Source: Zoogloea sp.
GTDB lineage: Bacteria; Pseudomonadota; Gammaproteobacteria; Burkholderiales; Rhodocyclaceae
Assembly (NCBI GenBank): GCA_009026175.1
Contig: WBTZ01000041.1
Coordinates: forward strand, 1 to 36,728
Reading direction: 5' to 3'
Length of the DNA stretch: 36,728 nucleotides
The translations under genes and the position numbers were made by a program. Shown here one piece after another: positions 9,105-16,460 of this stretch (the stretch's first letter is position 1; every line of letters starts with the position of its first letter). Under the pieces are notes generated by a model. The model searched no databases. It had not been told where the DNA came from and saw nothing but the letters and a program-made list of their open reading frames with translations.

Positions 9105-9212
9105 AAACGTCCCCTTTACGCTTCCATCGTCCACCCGGAATCCATCGCCCCAGGCGACACCCCGCATGGAATTCGGCAAAATGAAACCACTCAACCGACT
9201 GCACCCCCAACC
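9105..9212. promoter_or_regulatory. Divergent region between the HDOD gene and prlC
   Basis: About 108 bases that must hold both promoters, if the HDOD protein starts at 9104. I see no clear -10/-35 pair. The plus-strand ATG of prlC at 9213 lacks a Shine-Dalgarno and is preceded by a C- and A-rich stretch. Confidence 0.35.
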
Positions 9213-11285
9213 ATGACCACCACCACCGCTGCCTCCTCGCCCCTACTCGAACTGTCCGGCCTGCCGCGTTTCGACGCCATCCGGCCGGAGCATGTGGAGC
9301 CCGCCGTGCGTACGCTCCTCGACGCCCTGCGGAGCACCGTCGAACGCCTGCAGGATGACCCCGCACCGCCCACCTGGGCCAACTTCGTCGACCCCATCGA
9401 GATCGAGGGTGAACGCCTTGGCCGGGCCTGGGGTGTCGCGGTGCACATGCATAGTGTGATGGATACCCCCGAATGGCGGGAGGCCTATAACGCAATGCTG
9501 CCCGAAGTCACACGTTTTTACGCCGAACTGGGGCAAAACCTTAAGCTTTTCCAAAAATATAAAGCGATTGCCGACGGCCCGGAATACCCATCCCTGTCGC
9601 CCGCCCGCCGCCGCATCATCGACAACGAACTGCGTGGCTTCCGCCTGTCCGGCGCCGAGCTCCCCGACGACCAGAAGCCGCGCTTCCAGGCCATCCAGGA
9701 AGAACTCGCAGGCCTCGGCGCCAAGTTCTCCGAAAACCTGCTCGACGCCACCAACGCCTACAGCCACCTGGTCACCGACCAGGCCGAGCTGGCGGGCCTG
9801 CCCGAGGACGTGATCGCCGCCGCCGCCGAAGCCGCCGAAAAGGCCGGCCAGAGCGGCTGGAAATTCGGTCTCAGGATGCCCTCCTACCTGCCGGTCATGC
9901 AATACGCCGACCACCGCCCCCTGAGGGAGACACTCTACCGCGCTTACGCCACCCGCGCAGCGGAGATCGACAACGGCTACAGCAAGCCCGAATGGGACAA
10001 CGGCCCGCTGATCAAGCGCCTCCTCGCCCTGCGCGCCGAAGAGGCCCACATGCTCGGCTATGCCAACTATGCCGAAGTCTCCCTGGTGCCCAAGATGGCC
10101 GACACCCCGGCGCAGGTCCTCGGCTTCCTGCGCGAACTGGCCGTCAAGGCCAAGCCCTTCGCCGAGCGCGACCTGGCCGAACTCACCGCCTTCGCCCGCG
10201 ACGAGCTGGGCCTGACCCCGCTCGAGCCCTGGGATGTGGGCTACGTCTCCGAGAAGCTGCGGGTCGCCCGCTACGCCTTCTCCGAACAGGAAGTGAAGGA
10301 ATACCTGCCCGAACCCAAGGTCCTCGACGGCCTCTTCGGCGTCATCCAGAAGCTCTACCAGGTGAGCATCAAGCCCGACAGCGGCCCCGTCTGGCACCCG
10401 GACGTGCGCTTCTTCCGGATCGAGCGGGACGGCCAGCTGGTCGGCCAGTTCTACCTCGACCTGTACGCCCGCGACACCAAGAAGGGCGGCGCCTGGATGG
10501 ACTCCGCGATCACCCGGCGGCGCCTCGCCCAGGGCATCGAGACCCCGGTGGCCTACCTGGTCTGCAACTTCCCCGGCCCGGTCGGCGGCAAGCCCGCCAC
10601 CTTCAGCCACGACGACGTGATCACCCTCTTCCACGAAAGCGGCCACGGCCTGCACCACCTGCTGACCCGGGTGGACGACCTCGCCGTCTCCGGCATCCAC
10701 GGCGTGGAATGGGACGCCGTCGAACTCCCCAGCCAGTTCATGGAGAACTTCTGCTGGGAATGGGACGTGGTCCGCGAGATGACCGCCCATGCCGACACCG
10801 GCGCCCCCCTGCCGAAGGAACTCTTCGACAAGATGCTGGCGGCCAAGAACTTCCAGAGCGGCATGCAGACGGTGCGCCAGCTGGAGTTCTCCCTGTTCGA
10901 CCTGCTGATCCACATGGACTTCGACGCTGAAAAGCAGGATGTGCTCGACCTGCTCGCCGAAGTGCGCAAGGAAGTCGCCGTGCTGGTGCCGCCCGCCTGG
11001 CACCGCTTCCCCAACAGCTTCAGCCACATCTTCGCCGGGGGCTACGCCGCGGGCTACTACAGCTACAAGTGGGCCGAGGTGCTGTCCGCCGACGCCTTCG
11101 CCGCCTTCGAGGAGGCCGGGCGCCCCAAAGGCAGCGTGCTGGACGCAGAGACCGGCGCACGCTTCTGGGACGAGATCCTGGCCGTCGGCGGCAGCCGCCC
11201 GGCCCTCGACTCCTTCAAGGCCTTCCGCGGCCGCGAACCCCAGGTGGACGCCCTGCTCCGCCACAGCGGCATGGTGCCCGCATGA
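9213..11285 (+). CDS. prlC: Oligopeptidase A, M3 family zinc metallopeptidase
   Basis: A 690-residue cytosolic peptidase of the M3 (thimet oligopeptidase) family that degrades short peptides, including signal peptide fragments. The zinc site is complete: HESGH at residues 474-478, with the third ligand E504 in AVELPSQ, giving the HExxH-x25-E spacing of the family. The long helical N-terminal half and the FIERDG/GQFYLDLYARD region match OpdA. The ATG at 9213 (MTTTTAASSPLL) is the first good start; upstream codons run into the divergent promoter region. The stop overlaps the next ATG (ATGA), so translation is probably coupled. A patch at about 9445-9575 is much richer in A and T than the rest of the gene and uses codons rare in this window. 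Confidence 0.95.
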   Translation: MTTTTAASSPLLELSGLPRFDAIRPEHVEPAVRTLLDALRSTVERLQDDPAPPTWANFVDPIEIEGERLGRAWGVAVHMHSVMDTPEWREAYNAMLPEVTRFYAELGQNLKLFQKYKAIADGPEYPSLSPARRRIIDNELRGFRLSGAELPDDQKPRFQAIQEELAGLGAKFSENLLDATNAYSHLVTDQAELAGLPEDVIAAAAEAAEKAGQSGWKFGLRMPSYLPVMQYADHRPLRETLYRAYATRAAEIDNGYSKPEWDNGPLIKRLLALRAEEAHMLGYANYAEVSLVPKMADTPAQVLGFLRELAVKAKPFAERDLAELTAFARDELGLTPLEPWDVGYVSEKLRVARYAFSEQEVKEYLPEPKVLDGLFGVIQKLYQVSIKPDSGPVWHPDVRFFRIERDGQLVGQFYLDLYARDTKKGGAWMDSAITRRRLAQGIETPVAYLVCNFPGPVGGKPATFSHDDVITLFHESGHGLHHLLTRVDDLAVSGIHGVEWDAVELPSQFMENFCWEWDVVREMTAHADTGAPLPKELFDKMLAAKNFQSGMQTVRQLEFSLFDLLIHMDFDAEKQDVLDLLAEVRKEVAVLVPPAWHRFPNSFSHIFAGGYAAGYYSYKWAEVLSADAFAAFEEAGRPKGSVLDAETGARFWDEILAVGGSRPALDSFKAFRGREPQVDALLRHSGMVPA

Positions 11286-11749
11286 ACGCCCGCGCCGGCC
11301 TCGCCGCGCTGCTGCTCGCCGCCGCGCTGCCGGCGGTGGCGCAGAGCGCCTACCGTTGGGTGGATGAGCAGGGTCGCGTGCAGTACAGCGACCAGCCGCC
11401 GCCCCAGTCGATCAAGAAGTTCGAGGAGCGCAAGGTCCAGCCCAACCGGGGCGACGCCCTGGAGTCCTTCGAGAACCGCAAGGCGGCCGGCAGTTTTCCG
11501 GTGACGCTGTACACCGAAAAGGACTGCGGCAAACCCTGCGACGACGGCCGGGCCCTGCTCAAGAAGCGGGGCATTCCCTTCAGCGAGACCTCCATCGAAA
11601 CCGCCGAGCAGGTGGCCGAGTTCAAGAAGCGCTTCGGCACCGAGCCCTACGTCCCCGCCCTGGTGGTCGGCCGCAAGGTGGAAGCCGGCCTCGCCGAAGG
11701 CCTCTGGCACAGCCTGCTCGACGACGCCGGCTACAAGGCCAAACGCTGA
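11282..11749 (+). CDS. Secreted DUF4124 plus glutaredoxin-like protein
   Basis: A 155-residue exported protein. Residues 1-22 look like a signal peptide (hydrophobic core LAALLLAAALPAVA, likely cut near AQSA). A short DUF4124 domain follows (YRWVDEQGRVQYSDQPP, about 24-45), common in periplasmic proteins of beta- and gammaproteobacteria. From about residue 72 a thioredoxin/glutaredoxin fold begins: VTLYTEKDCGKPC, then FSETSIETAEQVAEFKKRFG, then the cis-proline-like segment YVPALVVG. The putative active site is C82-GKP-C86, i.e. CxxxC rather than the usual CxxC. Its ATG overlaps the prlC stop. A redox or thiol role in the periplasm is inferred from the fold only; the altered motif may mean a changed or lost activity. 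Confidence 0.85.
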   Translation: MNARAGLAALLLAAALPAVAQSAYRWVDEQGRVQYSDQPPPQSIKKFEERKVQPNRGDALESFENRKAAGSFPVTLYTEKDCGKPCDDGRALLKKRGIPFSETSIETAEQVAEFKKRFGTEPYVPALVVGRKVEAGLAEGLWHSLLDDAGYKAKR

Positions 11750-11757
11750 CAACCACC

Positions 11758-11791
11758 GTGCGCCCGGCCCTTCAAGCCCGGCCCGGCGCAC
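11758..11791. other. Imperfect inverted repeat upstream of xth
   Basis: GTGCGCC (11758-11764) pairs with GGCGCAC (11785-11791), with partly complementary GC-rich sequence between. It fills the 68-base gap and could be a weak terminator or mRNA end structure. No T-run follows directly, although a pyrimidine-rich stretch (CTCCTCCCCCTTTTTCCC) leads up to the xth ATG. Confidence 0.35.
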
Positions 11792-11817
11792 GCCCTGCCC
11801 CTCCTCCCCCTTTTCCC

Positions 11818-12576
11818 ATGAAAATCGCCACCTGGAACGTCAACTCCCTCAAGGTCCGCCTGCCCCACGTCGTCGACTGGCTGGCGGCCAACCAGCCGGA
11901 TGCCCTGTGCCTGCAGGAGCTCAAGTGCGAGAACAGCGCCTTTCCCCTGGCCGAGATCGAAGCCGCCGGCTACCACGCCGTCTTCAACGGCCAGAAGACC
12001 TACAACGGCGTGGCCATCCTGACCCGCCAGCCGCTGACGGACGTGACCCACAACATTCCCGGCTTCGCCGATGAGCAGAAGCGCATCATCGCCGGCACCC
12101 TGGCCGGTGTGCGCATCGTCTGCGGCTACTTCCCCAACGGGCAGGCGGTCGGCTCCGACAAGTTCGCCTACAAGATGGCCTGGCTGGAGGCCCTCACCGC
12201 CTGGCTGCAGGATGAGCTCAAGGCCACGCCCCAGCTGGTGCTGGCCGGCGACTACAACGTCGCGCCGGAAGACCGCGATGCCCACCCCGACTGGAAGGAC
12301 GAGATCCATGTCTCCGAGCCGGAGCGCGCCGCCTTCCGCCGCCTCATCGACCTGGGCCTGACCGACGCCTTCCGCCTGTTCGAGCAGGAGGAGCGCAGTT
12401 TCTCGTGGTGGGATTACCGGATGGGCGCCTTCCGCCGCAACTTCGGCCTGCGCATCGACCACCTGCTGATCTCACCGCCCCTGGTCGAGCGCTGCACGGC
12501 CTGCTACACCGACAAGGCCCCGCGCAAGCTGGAGCGCCCCTCCGATCACACGCCCGTGGTGGTGGAACTGAAGTAA
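11818..12576 (+). CDS. xth: Exodeoxyribonuclease III / AP endonuclease
   Basis: A 252-residue enzyme of the exonuclease III (endonuclease/exonuclease/phosphatase) family that cuts DNA at abasic sites in base excision repair. MKIATWNVNSLKVR is the classic start, so the ATG at 11818 is preferred to the in-frame GTG at 11758. Metal and catalytic residues are visible: N8, E34 (LCLQELK), GDYNVAPED, SWWDYR, RIDHLL and the C-terminal SDHTPVV with its catalytic histidine. The leader just before the ATG is pyrimidine-rich with no Shine-Dalgarno, which is unusual and suggests leaderless-like or weak initiation. The Crp-family gene begins 21 bases after the stop. Confidence 0.96.
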   Translation: MKIATWNVNSLKVRLPHVVDWLAANQPDALCLQELKCENSAFPLAEIEAAGYHAVFNGQKTYNGVAILTRQPLTDVTHNIPGFADEQKRIIAGTLAGVRIVCGYFPNGQAVGSDKFAYKMAWLEALTAWLQDELKATPQLVLAGDYNVAPEDRDAHPDWKDEIHVSEPERAAFRRLIDLGLTDAFRLFEQEERSFSWWDYRMGAFRRNFGLRIDHLLISPPLVERCTACYTDKAPRKLERPSDHTPVVVELK

Positions 12577-12597
12577 ACCCTCCTCCGGACCACCTCG

Positions 12598-13260
12598 ATG
12601 ATCGATGCCCCCGCCGGCGATGCCCTGCTCGCCCTCTACCCGGTCCTCGCCACGCTGCCCGGCGCCGCACGCGACCAGCTGCAGCGCCGTGCCCGGATCA
12701 TCGGGGTGCCGGCCGGGACCACCCTGTTCGATGAGCGCCAGGCCTGCCAGGGCTTTCCGTTCGTGCTGTCGGGGAGCATCCGGGTCATCAAGGCCGCCCC
12801 CAACGGCCGCGAGCTGCCCCTCTACCGGGTCACGCCCGGGGAAACCTGCATCATCTCCTCGGCCTGCCTGCTCGGCCAGGCGCCGTACAACGCCCGGGGC
12901 GTCACCGAGGCCGAGACCAGCCTGTTGCTCTTGCCGGTCGAGGATTTCCAGGCCCTGCTGGCCGAAACGGCTTTCCGCGACTTTATCTTCCAGCTCTTCT
13001 CCGAGCGCATCGCCGACCTGATGCAGCTGATCGAGGAGGTCGCCTTCCGCAAGCTGGACCAACGCCTCGCCGCCCTGCTGCTGGGCAAGGGCGCCCGCAT
13101 CCACACCACCCACCAGCAGCTGGCCGACGAGCTGGGCAGCGTGCGCGAGATCGTCACCCGCCTGCTCAAGGGACTGGCGGAGCAAGGCCTGGTGGCCCTG
13201 TCGCGGGAGCAGGTGGAGATCCTCGACCCGGCCGGCCTGCGCCGCCTCGCCGGCGGCTGA
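12598..13260 (+). CDS. Crp/Fnr-family transcriptional regulator, probably thiol- or redox-responsive
   Basis: A 220-residue regulator with an N-terminal cyclic-nucleotide-like beta roll (about 20-125), a dimer helix (about 130-160) and a C-terminal winged helix-turn-helix whose recognition region reads HQQLADELGSVREIVTRLL (about 168-190). The segment corresponding to the cAMP pocket reads GETCIISSACLLG and lacks the Arg-Ser pair that holds cAMP in CRP. It has cysteines C84 and C90, plus C50 earlier. There is no Fnr-type N-terminal cysteine cluster for an iron-sulfur centre. A thiol or redox signal is therefore plausible but unproven. The gene is followed directly by a perfect palindrome and the DUF2892 gene, a pairing that suggests the protein controls that gene and perhaps itself. 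Confidence 0.9.
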   Translation: MIDAPAGDALLALYPVLATLPGAARDQLQRRARIIGVPAGTTLFDERQACQGFPFVLSGSIRVIKAAPNGRELPLYRVTPGETCIISSACLLGQAPYNARGVTEAETSLLLLPVEDFQALLAETAFRDFIFQLFSERIADLMQLIEEVAFRKLDQRLAALLLGKGARIHTTHQQLADELGSVREIVTRLLKGLAEQGLVALSREQVEILDPAGLRRLAGG

Positions 13261-13270
13261 CGCGGGGCTG

Positions 13271-13286
13271 TGTAACCTTGGTTACA
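13271..13286. promoter_or_regulatory. Perfect palindromic operator, probable Crp/Fnr-family site
   Basis: TGTAACC-TT-GGTTACA is a perfect 16-base inverted repeat, just after the stop of the Crp-family gene and 65 bases before the DUF2892 ATG. Its centre (13278.5) lies 41.5 bases before the start point predicted from the -10-like TGAAAT at 13309-13314, the class II activator position used by CRP and FNR. The half-site differs from the FNR (TTGAT) and CRP (TGTGA) consensus. Confidence 0.65.
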
Positions 13287-13308
13287 GACGCCTGCCATCC
13301 CTGGATGC

Positions 13309-13314
13309 TGAAAT
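13309..13314 (+). promoter_or_regulatory. Possible -10 element of the DUF2892 gene
   Basis: TGAAAT at 13309-13314 matches four of six -10 positions and has no -35 box, as expected for an activator-dependent promoter. A start near 13320 would put the upstream palindrome at -41.5. Confidence 0.4.
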
Positions 13315-13351
13315 GGGTCCACATCAACCCATTCCTGCCCAGGAGGCAATC

Positions 13352-13543
13352 ATGAAGACGAATGTAGGCGGTATCGACAAGGTGTTGCGGATCGGCGGCG
13401 GCGTAGCCCTGGTGGCCTGGGCTGTCATGGGCGGCCCCGCCTGGGCGTGGATCGGCGTGGTGCCCCTGGCCACCGGCCTGACCGGCTTCTGCCCCGTCTA
13501 TCCACTCCTCGGGCTCAACACCTGCCCGCTTAAGAAGGACTGA
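13352..13543 (+). CDS. DUF2892 small inner-membrane protein
   Basis: A 63-residue protein of the DUF2892 family, seen alone or fused to rhodanese domains (as in YgaP). MKTNVGGIDKVLRI is the usual family start. Two hydrophobic helices follow (about 12-27 and 30-46), then GFCPVYPLLGLNTC with the conserved cysteines C47 and C58 and a positive tail. The start is fixed by a perfect AGGAGG at 13341-13346. In other bacteria such proteins sit near sulfur-transfer or thiol genes; here the only neighbour of that type is the Crp-family regulator. The molecular role is not known. Confidence 0.9.
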   Translation: MKTNVGGIDKVLRIGGGVALVAWAVMGGPAWAWIGVVPLATGLTGFCPVYPLLGLNTCPLKKD

Positions 13544-13580
13544 GCTCCGGCGCGCGCGCCAGTGCCGCAGACGCTCCCCG

Positions 13581-13608
13581 AGCGGGCCCCGCCTGCCCGG
13601 GGGGCGCT
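13581..13608. terminator. Possible terminator-like hairpin between DUF2892 and rsmA
   Basis: The 70-base gap between these convergent genes contains an imperfect GC-rich inverted repeat: AGCG...CCCCG pairing with CGGGG...CGCT around CCTGC. No T-run follows, so it is a weak candidate. Confidence 0.3.
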
Positions 13609-13613
13609 GCTGT

Positions 13614-14420
13614 CTACGCCGGCCCGCCGCTCCTGCCCGCCGCCGCAAGGTAATCGGCGATCCGCACGAACTCGGCGACACTCAGCTTCTCGCCGCGCAG
13701 GCCGGGGTCGAGGGCGAGGGCCGCAAAATCAGCCTCGTCGAGCCAGCCCCGCAGGGTGTTGCGCAGGGTCTTGCGACGCTGGCCGAAGGCCGCGGTGACG
13801 ATCTTGCCGAGCAGAGCGTAGTCGGCCGCAGTGCACTCCGTCACCGGGCGCGGCACCATCCGCACGATGCTGGACATCACCTTCGGTGCCGGGCGGAAGG
13901 CCCCGGGAGGCACGTCGAACAGCCGCCCCATGTTGAAGCGGTACTGCAGCATCACCGACAGGCGCCCGTATTCTTCCGTGCCGGGCTCCGCCACCATGCG
14001 CATCACCACTTCCTTCTGCAGCATGAAGGTCATGTCCTTGACCTGCTCGGCGAAGTCCGCCAGGTGGAAGAGGATGGGCGTGGAGATGTTGTAGGGCAGA
14101 TTGCCCACCACGCGCAGGGGTGCCCCGTCCGGCACCAGGCTGCCGAAATCGAACTTGAGGGCATCCCCCTCGTGGATGGTCAGCCGCTCGGGCGGATGGG
14201 TGGTCTTCAGGCGGGCGATCAGGTCCCGGTCGATCTCCACCACATGCAGGTGGCCCAGGCGCTCCATCAGGGGCTCGGTCATCGCCCCCAGCCCCGGGCC
14301 GATCTCGACGATACGCTCGCCCTCCACGGGACGGATGGCGTCGATGATCTTGCGGATGATGTTGGGGTCCGACAGGAAATTCTGGCCGAAACGCTTACGG
14401 GCCTGGTGCTGTTCGCTCAT
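13614..14420 (-). CDS. rsmA: 16S rRNA dimethyladenosine transferase
   Basis: A 268-residue enzyme (also called KsgA) that dimethylates two adjacent adenines in the 3' hairpin of 16S rRNA late in 30S assembly. Motifs in order: [14 protein letters not shown] at the N-terminus, the S-adenosylmethionine loop [29 protein letters not shown], and the catalytic NLPYNIS, followed by the [11 protein letters not shown] segment and the C-terminal helical domain. The ATG at 14420 follows a GAGG ribosome site that overlaps the stop of the upstream patatin gene 10 bases away. It is the last gene of the pdxA-patatin-rsmA unit. The order pdxA-rsmA is conserved in proteobacteria. Confidence 0.96.
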   Translation of the reverse strand: MSEQHQARKRFGQNFLSDPNIIRKIIDAIRPVEGERIVEIGPGLGAMTEPLMERLGHLHVVEIDRDLIARLKTTHPPERLTIHEGDALKFDFGSLVPDGAPLRVVGNLPYNISTPILFHLADFAEQVKDMTFMLQKEVVMRMVAEPGTEEYGRLSVMLQYRFNMGRLFDVPPGAFRPAPKVMSSIVRMVPRPVTECTAADYALLGKIVTAAFGQRRKTLRNTLRGWLDEADFAALALDPGLRGEKLSVAEFVRIADYLAAAGRSGGPA

Positions 14421-14430
14421 TGGATGATCC

Positions 14431-15321
14431 TCAACCGTTTTTCTTGTCCCAGGCCGCGATGGCCTCGCGGACCCGCGCCACCGCGGCGAAGCCGACCTTC
14501 TCGCCCTCCAGGATGGCTTCGTGGCGCTGCTGGAAGTTGGTGGCCGGCAAGCCACGCAGCTCGGGGCGGATCACCACGTCGGCATCCGCCAGTTCCACCT
14601 TGCCGAGGGCGCCGCCCATGATGGAGATGGTGTCGAGCAGCACATCCAGGCTGCCCTGGTTCCGCTTGCCGCTCGGGCGCCCCGAAATATCCACCGCGAT
14701 GACCAGGTCCGCCCCCATGCTGCGCGCCTCCCGCACCGGGATCGGCGCGACCAGCCCGCCATCCACGTACTCCCGGCCGTTGATCGCCACCGGCGGGAAC
14801 ACTCCGGGGATCGACGAGGAGGCACGCACGGCCGTACCGGTGTTGCCGCGCTGGAAGATGATCGGCTCGCCGCTCTGCAGGTCGGTGGCCACGGCCGCAA
14901 AGCGGCGCTTCAGCCCCTCCAGCGGCTTGTTGCCCACATGGGTGTTGATGAAGCGCTCCAGCGCCTCGCCCTTGATCACGCCACGGTCGAAGAGACTCCA
15001 GTCGGTCACCGACGACTCGTCCAGCTGGATGGCCAGCTTCTGCAGGTCGAAGGGGCCGTGGCCGGCGGCATACAGCGCCCCGACCACCGACCCCGCGCTG
15101 GTGCCGACCACCAGGTCCGGCAGGATGCCATTGGTCTCGAGGGCCTTGATCACCCCGATGTGGGCAAAGCCGCGGGCGGCACCGCCGCCCAGGGCCAAGG
15201 CGATGCGCGGCTTGCGGCCCACCCTGGCGGCCACCGGCTCGGGACGTTTCTGCAACTCGCCGCAGGCGGCCAGGCCGAGGGCCGACAGCCCCCCCAGGAT
15301 CAGACGACGACGATCGTTCAC
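14431..15321 (-). CDS. Patatin-like phospholipase lipoprotein (RssA-type)
   Basis: A 296-residue patatin-family serine hydrolase. The N-terminus is a lipoprotein signal: RRR, a hydrophobic stretch, then the lipobox LAAC with C20 as the lipidated cysteine. The patatin domain starts near residue 40 with the oxyanion loop [14 protein letters not shown]. The nucleophile is S75 in GTSAG and the catalytic aspartate is D187 in YVDGG, so the Ser-Asp dyad is intact. Lipid acyl hydrolysis is expected, in the periplasm or at a membrane surface. The GTG start at 15321 overlaps the pdxA stop (GTGA), implying coupling. Its place between pdxA and rsmA is unlike the Escherichia coli order. The true substrate is unknown. 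Confidence 0.9.
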   Translation of the reverse strand: MNDRRRLILGGLSALGLAACGELQKRPEPVAARVGRKPRIALALGGGAARGFAHIGVIKALETNGILPDLVVGTSAGSVVGALYAAGHGPFDLQKLAIQLDESSVTDWSLFDRGVIKGEALERFINTHVGNKPLEGLKRRFAAVATDLQSGEPIIFQRGNTGTAVRASSSIPGVFPPVAINGREYVDGGLVAPIPVREARSMGADLVIAVDISGRPSGKRNQGSLDVLLDTISIMGGALGKVELADADVVIRPELRGLPATNFQQRHEAILEGEKVGFAAVARVREAIAAWDKKNG

Positions 15322-16298
15322 GAGCGGCGCCCCCGGGCCATGGCGATGGCCAACTCGACCGCCGCAAACAGGCTGCCCGGATCGGCCCGGCCGGACCCGG
15401 CCAGATCGAGGGCCGTGCCGTGGTCCACCGAGGTACGGATGATGGGCAGGCCCAGGGTGACGTTGACCCCGCCGCCAAAGCTGGCGTGCTTGAGCACCGG
15501 CAAGCCCTGGTCATGGAACATCGCCAGCACCGCGTCACCCTGCTCGAGGGTGTGCGGCACGAACAGGGTGTCGGCGGGCAGCGGGCCGCGCAGGTCCATG
15601 CCCTCGGCCCGCAGCGCCTCCAGCACCGGGGTGATCACCTCGATCTCCTCCATGCCCATGTGGCCGCCCTCCCCGGCGTGGGGATTGAGCCCCGCCACCA
15701 GGATGCGCGGCGCGGCCAGGCCGAAGCGTGCCTTCAGGTCCTTGTGCAGGATGCGCAGGGTGTCGGTGAGCAGGGGCCGGGTGATCGCCGCCGGGACGTC
15801 CTTGAGGGGCAGGTGGGTGGTCGCCAGGGCCACGCGCATGCCGCCCCCCACCAGCATCATCACCACCAGCGGGGTGGCCGTGGCCTCGGCCAGGTATTCG
15901 GTGTGGCCGGAGAAGGGCACGCCGGCGTCGCAGATGATGCCCTTGTGCACCGGCGCGGTGACCATGCCGGCAAACTCCCCGGACTTGCAACCGGCAATCG
16001 CCCGGTCGAGCACATCGAGCACGTAGCGGCCGTTGAGGGGGTCGAGCTGGCCGGCCGTGGCGGCCACCGCCAGCGGCACATGCAGGACTTCCAGCGCCCC
16101 CGGCCGGGGCGCGCCATCGGGCCGGTAGGCAAGGATGTCGAGAGCCGGCTCGACGGCATGGATGCGCGCCGCGATCATCTCCCGGTCGCCGATGACCACC
16201 AGGCGGGCGGGCCATTCGCGGCGGGGCAAGGCGGCACAGAGATCGGGACCGACGCCGGCAGGTTCGCCGCTGGTGATCGCAAGGATGGGCAGGCTCAT
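15318..16298 (-). CDS. pdxA: 4-hydroxythreonine-4-phosphate dehydrogenase
   Basis: A 326-residue NAD-dependent enzyme of the PdxA family that oxidises 4-phosphohydroxy-L-threonine in the DXP-dependent route to pyridoxal phosphate. The N-terminal ITSGEPAGVGPDL is the family hallmark. TAPVHKG, SGHTEYLA, the metal-binding THLPL segment, GLNPHAGEGGHMG, FHDQGLPVLK and GGGVNVTLGLPIIRTSVDHGTA follow in order. Length is normal. It lies 162 bases downstream of surA with a strong terminator between, so it may start its own transcript. The stop overlaps the start of the patatin gene. Confidence 0.96.
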   Translation of the reverse strand: MSLPILAITSGEPAGVGPDLCAALPRREWPARLVVIGDREMIAARIHAVEPALDILAYRPDGAPRPGALEVLHVPLAVAATAGQLDPLNGRYVLDVLDRAIAGCKSGEFAGMVTAPVHKGIICDAGVPFSGHTEYLAEATATPLVVMMLVGGGMRVALATTHLPLKDVPAAITRPLLTDTLRILHKDLKARFGLAAPRILVAGLNPHAGEGGHMGMEEIEVITPVLEALRAEGMDLRGPLPADTLFVPHTLEQGDAVLAMFHDQGLPVLKHASFGGGVNVTLGLPIIRTSVDHGTALDLAGSGRADPGSLFAAVELAIAMARGRRS

Positions 16299-16398
16299 GG
16301 TGCGGAGTTCCAGGTACGGAAAAGGGATCAGGGGCCAGTGGACAGCCGGGCAGCGCCCCGGGTTCGGCAGGGGGGTCGCCCGTCCCGGCGGCGGGGCC

Positions 16399-16449
16399 CC
16401 AAAAACACAAAGGCCGCCGGTACCGGGTCTGACCCGGCCACCGGCGGCC
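16399..16449 (-). terminator. Intrinsic terminator between surA and pdxA
   Basis: GGCCGCCGGT (16412-16421) pairs with ACCGGCGGCC (16440-16449). Inside it CCGGGT (16423-16428) pairs with ACCCGG (16432-16437), giving a long two-part stem. On the minus strand it is followed by TTTGTGTTTTTGG. It should end transcription from lptD-surA. The rest of the 162-base gap holds no obvious pdxA promoter. Confidence 0.8.
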
Positions 16450-16460
16450 CGGAGGACTGC

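Noticed and set aside
8349-9212. Upstream extension of prlC to 978 residues
   Set aside because: The extension is antisense to the HDOD gene, and M3 oligopeptidases are about 680-690 residues, as obtained from the ATG at 9213.
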